Below are positions 5,774-12,762 of a DNA stretch of 12,762 nucleotides, one piece after another; the first letter of the stretch is position 1; every line of letters begins with the position of its first letter. The notes beneath the pieces are model-generated. The model saw only the letters and a program-made list of their open reading frames with translations, did not search any database and was not told where the DNA came from. The DNA is from Rhodococcus sp. IITR03 (lineage in GTDB: Bacteria; Actinomycetota; Actinomycetes; Mycobacteriales; Mycobacteriaceae): NCBI GenBank assembly GCA_001017865.1, contig LATQ01000483.1, positions 1 through 12,762 of the forward strand. Reading direction: 5' to 3'. The translations under genes were made by a program, and so were the position numbers.

Positions 5774-6472
5774 GTGCGCATTCTCGTTACCGGTGCCTCA
5801 CGTGGCATCGGCGCAGCTATTGCGAGTCAGCTTGTGAAGGAAGGGCACACGGTGTGGGGCACTCACCGCGGCTCGTCTGTCCCTGAAGGAGTGAACGGGG
5901 TCGAATGCGACGTCACGGATGACGCGTCGGTTGATGCCGCTTTCAAACACATCGAGACCGAAGACGGACCCGTCGAAGGCCTCGTGGCCAACGCCGGGAT
6001 CAACGACGACACCCTGCTGATGCGCATGAAAACCGAGAACTTCTCGCGCGTTGTCGACACCAACCTCACCGGCGTCTTCCGCGTCGTCCAGCGCTCGACC
6101 CGCAACATGCTCAAGGCTCGTTCCGGACGCATCGTGATCATCGGCTCGGTCAGCGGCATGTCCGGATCGGCCGGTCAGGTCAACTACGCCGCCACCAAGG
6201 CTGGCGTGATCGGTATTGCGCGCTCGGTCGCTCGGGAACTTGGCTCCCGTTCGATCACCTGCAACGTCATTGCGCCCGGATTCACCGAGACCGACATGAC
6301 GGATGCGCTCGGCGAGAAGAACATCGAGCTCGCCAAGCAGCACATTCCGCTGGGCCGATTCGGCAAGCCCGAAGAGATCGCAGCTACCGCAGCGTTCCTT
6401 TTCAGTCCGGGTGCTGCGTACATCACTGGAAGCGTCATCAACGTCGACGGCGGCATCGGCATGGGACATTGA
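5774..6472 (+). CDS. fabG: FabG1/MabA-like 3-oxoacyl-ACP reductase, 232 aa
   Basis: The NADPH-dependent reduction of 3-oxoacyl-ACP is the expected reaction, in fatty or mycolic acid elongation. The short-chain dehydrogenase features are complete: TGASRGIG (6-13), NAG (73-75), and the tetrad N97, S125, Y138, K142. THRGS, GVECDVTD and the C-terminus DGGIGMGH closely recall mycobacterial MabA (FabG1), as does the length. The GTG at 5774 is chosen because GGAGGA (5761-5766) lies 7 bases before it. A TTG at 5759 overlaps that site and is unlikely. Unlike the chromosomal arrangement I recall, no inhA follows. It probably shares a transcript with the 312-aa gene. An accessory-element copy could change lipid synthesis in the host, but other SDR substrates are possible. 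Confidence 0.9.
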   Translation: MRILVTGASRGIGAAIASQLVKEGHTVWGTHRGSSVPEGVNGVECDVTDDASVDAAFKHIETEDGPVEGLVANAGINDDTLLMRMKTENFSRVVDTNLTGVFRVVQRSTRNMLKARSGRIVIIGSVSGMSGSAGQVNYAATKAGVIGIARSVARELGSRSITCNVIAPGFTETDMTDALGEKNIELAKQHIPLGRFGKPEEIAATAAFLFSPGAAYITGSVINVDGGIGMGH

Positions 6473-6527
6473 TGAATCGATTGGGCTTTCTACCAGCTAG
6501 AACGCCGCGCTCCCTGCGATTCCGAAC

Positions 6528-6589
6528 GAGGCCGGCCCTGCACCCTGACCGTTCCCAGTGAACGGAGAACAAGGTGTCGGGCCGGCCTC
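6528..6589. terminator. Large nested hairpin between convergent transcription units
   Basis: GAGGCCGGCCC (6528-6538) pairs perfectly with GGGCCGGCCTC (6579-6589). Inside it CACC (6541-6544) pairs with GGTG (6573-6576), and innermost CCGTTC (6549-6554) pairs with GAACGG (6560-6565) around a 5-base loop. It sits between fabG (+) and the lipoprotein gene (-), so a bidirectional terminator is likely. A cruciform recombination or transfer site cannot be excluded. Confidence 0.6.
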
Positions 6590-6669
6590 ATCGGTCGGAT
6601 GTAGTACCTGCCAGCGGAGTGGCGGCAAGAAATACCCTCTTACCTGCGGTGACGGCACGTACCCAACGT

Positions 6670-7263
6670 TTACTGCTCGCCGCGCAACTCTGCATACGCG
6701 GCCTCGGCGACAGGCTGCGCCTTGGCGTACTCCGAAATAGCAGTTTCGTCGTTCACGAAGAAACGCTCGTCTTCGATGTATCCGCGCTCATCGGACTGCT
6801 GTACCGCCAGCGCGTACGCTGCCGGGTCGCTCGGATCGGCATTCACAGCTGCGGCGTTATCCATGAACGTGTACGTCGCGACGCGCACCGCGTCCGTGGA
6901 ATCGGCACCGATGTTGTACGTGAATCGCCATCCGTAGAGGTCCGCGATTGCGGTCGCAGGCGGCGGCAGGGACAACCCGGACCTCCAGCCCGTTTCGGCC
7001 TGACCCGGTGAGAAGAGCAGCTATGGTCTGTTCCGGCGTGCCTCCGCGTTCCTCCACCGCTTCGATGATCGCGACGGCGTTCCGTTGATGGATCTTGAAG
7101 AGGATGTCGGTGCTGTCTTCGCCGAAGACCGATACCGCCGGTGCTGCGGTCGTGCTCGGAACCTCAGTGCCGACAGGAGCCTGCGGCTCGTCGCTGCCGC
7201 ATGACACCGGAGCGGTCGCGAGAGCGGCGGTGATCAGGCAGCAGCAAGGTTCTTCAGCTTCAC
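6670..7263 (-). pseudogene. Conjugation-operon lipoprotein, frameshifted
   Basis: GTG 7263, behind GGAGGA in the short gap after the upstream gene, starts MKLKNLAAA and then hits TGA. One base of shift restores LITAALATAPVSC, a clear lipobox with Cys as the lipid anchor. The mature part begins GSDEPQAPVGTE, followed by a Ser/Thr/Pro linker and a helical segment. A second shift of the opposite sense at about 7025-7015 leads into AETGWRSGLSLPPP, then DLYGWRFTYNIGADSTD and an acidic C-terminus ending at TAA 6670. The corrected length is about 197 aa. Last gene of the leftward operon, it is exported and probably part of the transfer apparatus. The function is otherwise unknown. Confidence 0.6.
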
Positions 7264-7275
7264 AGGTCCTCCAGG

Positions 7276-7868
7276 TCAGTAGCGGATCTCGTCGATGAGC
7301 CAGCGGTCGCCTTCTCGCACGATCGTGACCCACACCGTGGTGTCGGGATCGACGGTATCGGTGCCGCTGCCGGACACCGCGGTCTGCTTGATGGTGGCCA
7401 CGCGATGAACGATGGTGTCGGTGTCCTCGGGGCACCCGGAGCACTCGATACTGACGTCGGCGATGACCTTCGCTTGTTCCTCGGCCCACTGAGCCACTGC
7501 ACGCTGGGCCCACGCTCGGTGCTGGCGTCGACGATCATGCGCTCGGCAAGGGAATCGGTCAGCCAGTCCCTGGCCCGGCCGTAGGCATCGTTCTGGGTGC
7601 TGTCGGTGGCCGGATACCACGTGAATGCCACGGTCAGTCCCTGCTTGGCCGCATCCTCGGCTGCCCGAGCCGGGGGCGCTGGAGTCGTGATCTCCGCAGT
7701 TGTAGAAGGCCGGGGCGTCGTGCTGGGCACGGTGGGCAACGACGAACTGGTCGTTGAGCCGGCGCTCGCAGATCCCTCGACCTTGTTGGGGCGAGCCGTG
7801 CACGAATACGCGGCCCAGCCGATCACTGCGAGGACCAGCAACGCCACGACAAGTTTCCGTGCCTTCAA
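7276..7868 (-). pseudogene. Single-pass TcpC/NTF2-like transfer protein, frameshifted
   Basis: TTG 7868 follows GGAGGG at normal spacing. An N-terminal membrane anchor (KLVVALLVLAVIGWAAYSC) is followed by a Ser/Thr/Pro linker. The extracytoplasmic domain begins around GLTVAFTWYPATDSTQ and ends WVTIVREGDRWLIDEIRY. This anchor, linker and strand-ending domain plan resembles VirB8/TcpC-type conjugation proteins with an NTF2-like fold (inference). The frame breaks at about 7515 after DASTER and resumes one base back as WAQRAVAQWAEEQAKV, which suggests a single lost base. The corrected length is about 197 aa. The 218 bp to the hydrolase stop hold no supported gene. Confidence 0.6.
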
Positions 7869-8086
7869 AAGGCCCTCCGATCCGGACAGAAAATGCAGAT
7901 GAGCAGCATAAACGACACGTCCCCTTGCGCCGAATGGGTGAAACCCGCACCCATCAATCGCATGTCGCGGTGACGTTCGTAGGTGTCGGGCGCCAAGGGC
8001 GGAAGGGATTGCAGTTCCGGCCCGGGGCGCGAAGAACTTCTCCACTATCGAAAATGGGTCTCTGAGCAGCAAAGATGGCACGTCCC

Positions 8087-9681
8087 CTACATCACTCGGC
8101 GGGCTTTCATTCCTGGTTGGAGCGGTGCTTCCGTGACGACATCGCCGGTAGTGGGTGCATGGACCATCTGGCCGTTGCCCGAGTAGATCCCTACATGGCC
8201 AGGCCCGGCCGGCCCCAGCTGCCGAAGACGAGGTCACCCGGCTGCGCCTTCTCGATCGGCACCTCGACCCCGACGGTCCACTGCTGCTCGGACGTCCGGG
8301 GGAGCGAGACCTTGCCGGCACTGGCCGCATGGACCGCGAACGAGGTCAGGCCCGAGCAGTCGAACCCACCGCCGGAGGGTCCGCCAATGCCCCCGCCTCC
8401 CCAGACGTACGGCGTGCCCAAATACTCGCGCGCCGCCGCAACGACCTGCCCATTGCCGTCCGAGACATTCGGCATGAACCGGCCCCGAGAGTTCGGTTGG
8501 TGAAGGCCGCGCGTGCTGCGGTGATCTTGGCGACGTAGTTCTGTGTTTCCGCATAAGGCGGGATGCTCGATGCAGCAGCACCGCTCCCGGCCCTGCGTTG
8601 TAGGCCGCCAGGGTCAGCTCGATCGGATCTCCCGGTACTTCGGAAATGTCCTGGTAGAGCGCGCACATGAAGTGTGCTTGCGAGATCACGGCATCACCGA
8701 TCGAGTTCGGGTCCGCTGTTCCGTCACCATCGTGGTCCTTGCCCCAGGTAGCCCAGGTACCAGGCATGAACTGCGCCGGTCCCACCGCGCCGGCAGGTGA
8801 GACGGGAGCGTTCGGACCGTGACGGAAGTTGTTCTCCTGCTGGAGCTGCGCGGCCAGGAGAGCCGAGTCGATCTCCGGGCACACCGCGCCTGCGCGACGC
8901 AGCCACGGCTCGAACTCGGCCGGTACGGCTCCGAAGGCGAGATTGCCGCCGCCGGCCATACCGAATCCCGAACAGTCGGCGGTCGAATGGGAGGCGGCGA
9001 CGAGCTGCACGTCGCCGCTTCGCTCGCTGTCACTGGTGCGAGGGTCATCGGCGATCAGTGCAGCTCCGCCGTTTTGCTGCGCAATCTCGGGCAGCACGGT
9101 CACAGGGTCGAGCGGGGTGCCGCCCTGCAACCGGCCGCCCTGCCAGTACTCGAAGTGCAGGTGTGGGCCGGTGCTGCTGCCAGCGTTTCCGATGTCGGCG
9201 ATGTGCTCGCCCGCGGTAACTCGCTGGCCGGCGGTCACATGGATGCCGTCGGCGAACATGTGACCGTAGACAGTGCTCACGGGGGAGCCGTCGACACTCG
9301 AATCGATGATCACCCAGTTCTCGAATCCGACTCCTGGCCCTTCCCCCGAGGACCCGGCGGCGACGATCACCCCGTCGAGTGCAGCGAGGATCGGCGTGCC
9401 AACCGGACCTGCCAGGTCATCGCCTTGATGCTGCCCACCCCAACGCGGACCGAATCCGGAGGTGTGAGTGGTTGTTCCGGGACGAACCGGCAACTGGATC
9501 GGGCCGGAGACCGGCACGGACGCCCTGGTGCAGTCTCCGCGGAACCGCTGGTATCTGTCGGCAGGACCCGGCACGGATCGCGCGGGATCACCGGCGCACC
9601 CACCGAGCACGCGGACGTGCCAATGACTACGGCAGCCGCCCCACCGAGCAGCAGCGCCTTTCCTGCGCGGCGGACGCTCAC
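8087..9681 (-). pseudogene. Cell-wall hydrolase with M23, lytic transglycosylase and NlpC/P60 domains, frameshifted
   Basis: GTG 9681 overlaps the previous stop (GTGA). A lipoprotein signal (KALLLGGAAAVVIGTSAC) comes first. An M23 peptidase domain at about 9460-9100 has HQGDD (9430) and HLHFEY (near 9163). A lytic transglycosylase domain at about 8875-8580 has QQEN (near 8836), AGAVGPAQFMPGTW and AAYNAGPGA. An NlpC/P60 domain at about 8460-8090 has the nucleophile in GGFDCSG (Cys near 8358) and the His in GHVGIYSG. Together they would open peptidoglycan for a transfer channel. Frame breaks lie near 9565, 8580, 8490 and 8210, each consistent with one lost base. All catalytic residues seem intact in the composite. 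The corrected length is about 531 aa. Confidence 0.8.
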
Positions 9682-10519
9682 AGCTGCCCCGGAATAGGAG
9701 TGTCGAGTTTCGGAATCGGAATCGGGCCCGGAACCGGTACGGGAGTGGGATCGACGGTGCGACTCGGTGTCACCTCGGAGTCGTCGCGATCGAGCGTCGG
9801 CTCAGAGGTCGTCGTCGGTGAGGGCGGAGAAGGCTTGGTCGTAGGGGTGGGCAGTGCAGATGCGTCGTCGTCCGTCGACGTCTGGGGCGTGGGGGTTGTC
9901 GTGGCCGGTCTTGTGGCGTCTTCGACCTCGGACAGTTCCAGCGTCGGCAGCGGAGTGGTGACCGCCCACTGCTGGGTGCCATCCGACAGTTCCTCGACGA
10001 CGACCGAGACCAACAGATCTCCTGCTTGCGTCGGGACGCTCACCTGCGCGGCCGGAGCCTCTGCATCGCCGGTCACCGAGGTGCTTGTCGTGGGGCCGGT
10101 GATGACGATCGGAGTCCGCGGCCGTGCGGCCACTGTGCTGGACCGGGCGTATCCACGGTGTAGCGGCTCAGCGCGCGGGTCCACTCGGCGTCGGAGAGTG
10201 CCGTGTCGACGAAGACGTGCGCGTAGGCCATTGCGGTCGCGGGTGCGCTGGAAGCGACCCAGGACGCCGACTTGGCGACCACCACGGACTCGGTGACCTC
10301 GTCGAGGTTGTACTCGATTGCTGTCGTGGGCGGCGCGCTCTCAACAGCTTCTATTGCGGTGCTGTCTACGGATCGAGGCTGCGGATCTTCTCCGAAGATC
10401 ATTCCGACCAGCGACAACACAGCGAGGCCAGAACCTACCGAGATCGCCAGGTTGGTACGTGAGTAGAGCACCCACCGTCGGATCGGTGCGAGCACGGGGT
10501 TGGGTCCGGACCTCGTCAT
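9678..10519 (-). pseudogene. TcpC-like single-pass conjugation protein, frameshifted
   Basis: ATG 10519 overlaps the stop of the upstream gene (TGATG). A cytoplasmic basic N-terminus (APIRRWVLYSRTN) precedes one membrane helix (LAISVGSGLAVLSLVGMIF). A periplasm-side region follows, with NLDEVTESVVVAKSASWVAS and AMAYAHVFVDTALSDAEW. At about 10150 the frame slips back one base into RSSTVAARPRTPIVITGP. A strand-rich domain (QAGDLLVSVVVEEL) then leads to a long Thr/Pro tail ending IPGQL. The layout fits TcpC-type scaffold proteins of actinobacterial and Gram-positive conjugation systems. The corrected length is about 280 aa. Its stop overlaps the hydrolase start. Confidence 0.6.
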
Positions 10520-12677
10520 CAGGCGTACCTATCCGTCGACTTGGGGCCGGACGGTGCAGGTGCATTCCGGACCCGTGCCCGGGAAGCGGTGGTCACCGTC
10601 GATCTGGCGGAGTTGAGTGCCAGGTGGCGGGGGGGTCGACTCGGCTCGCGATTGCCGGTAGGGGTGTAGACCTTCATCGGTGCGATGGCCGAGCGATCCC
10701 CGCCGTCCCAGCGCTGCCCGACGCTCGCTGTCAGCATCTCCTTGCGAGCTTGCCGATCTCGACGGCGGTTCTCGACCTCGTCCTTGTCCAGACGCTTCCA
10801 CGCTGCGGCGCCGGATGCTGCGGCCCGCTCGGTGTCCTTGCGCTCCACGGGATTGTCTCCTCGGGCCATGTCCCGGCTGGCGACAGCGGCGATGCTGGCG
10901 ATACGTGCGTCGCGCTCGGCAATCCGATCGGTGCCCTGACCCAGACCTTCGATGCGGCTCTTTCGAGCGTCTGACCGTGCCTGTGTCAGTGCCTGCTGCC
11001 TGCGGTTGTTGAGGCCGCGGCCTTCGGGTCTGGATACGAAGGCTGCCTTGGCCTCGCCGTCACCGGCGATGTCGTCTTCGTGAGGCCGTCGAGCGAAGCG
11101 TTCGCCGGCCTTGGCTGCGATTGCCCGCCGGGCCCGCCGATTGCTGCGCCTGCTGCGGCGAATGCTTGGTCTTGAGGGAGCGTTTCGCCTCGCGGGCCTT
11201 GCGATTGACCATGCTCGTGTTGTTCTGGGTGAAGGTCTGGCCGACCCGTTTGAACGGACGCATGATCGCCCAGCACACAACGGTCAACAGGATCATGAAC
11301 CACAGTCGCCAGGACCCGTCGACCTGACCGTTGTCGACGCCGTACAGCTGCACAAGGGCCACCAGGTACAGCGCGACGATGACCGCACCGGCTACGCCCC
11401 ACAGGTAGGCGGTGGCGAGCATCCGCAGGATGCGGGCCAGCCAGCCACCGCCGGCAAGTGCGAGCGGCACCCACAGCGGCGCGAACAGGATGGCGAAGCG
11501 GATCGCGAGCAGTGCGGTGATTTTGAGCAGTGAGGCGCCGATCCAGAGCACTGACGGCATGGCCAGTTTGATCATGCCGAGGAACCCGGTCGAGGTGCGG
11601 CCGGAGTCTTTGCCCTGGAATTGGTAGTAGGACAATTGATGGTCGGATTCCAGCGATGCGACGATCTCGCGGAACTTGTCGGACTTGTGCTCGGCAAGCT
11701 CGGCCTGGGCGGCCGGATCGTTCTTGACGCGCTCCTGCTCTTCGTACGAGAAGGCCAGCGAATCGCGCAGCTTCGGCCCCAGTCCGGCAGCGTCCGTCTG
11801 GTCGTAGTTGGTTCCGAACCAGCCTTTGCGCCAATCCTCGAGGAACACCCGATCGATCAGCACATTCTTCGGATCCGTCGGGCCACTCATGAGGGTGCCA
11901 CCGCCGGGGTCGTCGCCGAACTGGACCGAGAAGATCTGGTCTTGGGTCTCGGTGATCAGGCGCCGAACGTCTCGTCGGCGACTTGGACCGCTTTCTGTGG
12001 TGCACCGACGAACAGTGCTCCGAGCATCAGTCCGGCCGCGGCGATCGCCGAGGTCTTCGTGACGCCGGCGGTGTCCGCCTTCAAGGATTTCCACAGCACG
12101 ATCGCGGCGACGATGGTCAACGCGATCATCAGCCACTCCACGTAGACGCCGCGCATGCCATCGGAGATGGAATAGACGATGCGGTCGAACTGGGCGAGGG
12201 CGGCTCAACACCCGCCTCAAGGGCGTCCTGCCCCGTCTTGGTCTGGTCGTCGAGCCAGAAGGCTGCGGCCGCGAGCGATTTGCCGATGGTCAGGAAGGTG
12301 TTGCCCAGCGTGGTGTCGGCGACCGCGCCGGGCGCCTTGACCAGATCCTCGCCGCAGCCGAGGTCGTAGGTGTGCCATTTCAGTCCGGCCCAGCCGTAGC
12401 TTTCATAACCCGTGCCGCCCCCACCCTCGACCGGTGACCGGTTGGCGCTGGTCGAGTCGAAGGTCGTCTCGACGGTCTCGTTCGGAAACTCCGGGGTCGG
12501 CACGTCTGTGCAGTCGAAGCCGCTGGCTGTAGCCATCCCGGTGCCGATCCCGATCAGTGTGATCGCGGCGAGCATCAGCACGACCAGAACACGGGCCACC
12601 AGCCGCGTAGGCCGCCCGGCGCAACGGACGGACAGTGCCGGGGCCGAGAGCGTCCGGTGTGCTTGTTGCGCGCTCAT
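10519..12677 (-). pseudogene. Polytopic TrbL/VirB6-like conjugation membrane protein, frameshifted
   Basis: ATG 12677 overlaps the stop of the gene upstream (ATGA). A first hydrophobic segment (VLVVLMLAAITLIGIG) acts as a signal or anchor, followed by an exported Cys-containing region (FDCTDVPTPEF, YDLGCGEDL). Further helices lie around EWLMIALTIVAAIVLW, AAAGLMLGALFVGAP, a hydrophobic block at about 11575-11340, and LWFMILLTVVCWAI. The C-terminal 240 or so residues are highly charged and cytoplasmic in style. This is the TrbL/VirB6 channel-protein plan. Frame breaks lie near 12205 and 11960 (one base lost each) and near 11130 (opposite sense). The corrected length is about 718 aa. It could instead be two genes, but no good internal start with SD was seen. 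Confidence 0.65.
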
Positions 12678-12762
12678 GTCGGGGTGCCCATCGCGGCTCG
12701 GGTCGCGCGGGAATCGAGTGCGGCGAATACGTGGGCGAGGTGGACGAAGTGGGTCCAGTCCG
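12674..12762 (-). CDS. C-terminal end of the next operon gene (partial)
   Basis: The last 28 codons of a frame running in from the right edge read DWTHFVHLAHVFAALDSRAT and on to a TGA at 12674-12676. That TGA overlaps the ATG of the TrbL-like gene as ATGA. The overlap style matches the rest of the operon, so this is probably a real transfer gene. The fragment is too short to identify. Confidence 0.55.
   Translation of the reverse strand, partial: DWTHFVHLAHVFAALDSRATRAAMGTPT

Noticed and set aside
5798..6469. 223-aa frame antisense to fabG
   Set aside because: It arises from the codon bias of a certain SDR gene on the other strand.
8819..9697. 292-aa plus-strand frame opposite the hydrolase
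   Set aside because: The minus strand carries M23 and transglycosylase motifs with catalytic residues; this is a GC-bias shadow.

Overview
The window looks like part of a mobile or plasmid-type accessory element from a mycolic-acid actinomycete (Rhodococcus/Gordonia/Nocardia group). The evidence is high GC content, GTG/TTG starts, a leaderless-type promoter, a WhiB-like protein, a MabA-type FabG and an actinobacterial conjugation-like operon. No database search was possible, so family names rest on motifs and recall.

Left part (1-2200). A winged-helix, replication-initiator-like gene reads leftward (26-838). Its upstream region carries a candidate rightward RNA of about 175 nt: promoter, four stem-loops and an intrinsic terminator (855-1066). 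A small RHH-like protein follows (1461-1718, minus). Next is a decayed second copy of the C-terminal half of the initiator (about 1935-2150, minus), so two rep lineages have met here.

Centre (2189-4630). A leftward cassette of at least three overlapping genes starts with a 274-aa protein that joins two His/Cys repeats to a WhiB-type four-cysteine domain. The next gene appears frameshifted, and the one after it is an intact 100-aa protein. The cassette diverges from a two-domain XRE regulator reading rightward. The 198-bp divergent region carries three stem-loops that all share GCTAAC, which suggests a regulatory switch.

Centre-right (4640-6590). A rightward pair consists of an uncharacterised 312-aa, possibly sensory, protein and an intact FabG1/MabA-like ketoacyl reductase without inhA. 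The upstream region has two palindromes and a leaderless-type start. The pair ends at a large nested hairpin (6528-6589) that separates it from the converging operon.

Right part (6670-12762). A leftward conjugation-like operon has tightly overlapping genes. In order they are the tail of an unknown gene, a polytopic TrbL/VirB6-like protein, a single-pass TcpC-like protein, an M23 + lytic transglycosylase + NlpC/P60 wall hydrolase, a single-pass NTF2/TcpC-like protein and a lipoprotein. All five of the complete genes are interrupted by frameshifts, about eleven in total and mostly single-base losses, yet domains and catalytic residues are preserved across the composite frames. That points to either very recent inactivation or indel errors in the assembly. 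The leftover 7869-8086 stretch (218 bp) shows no supported gene.
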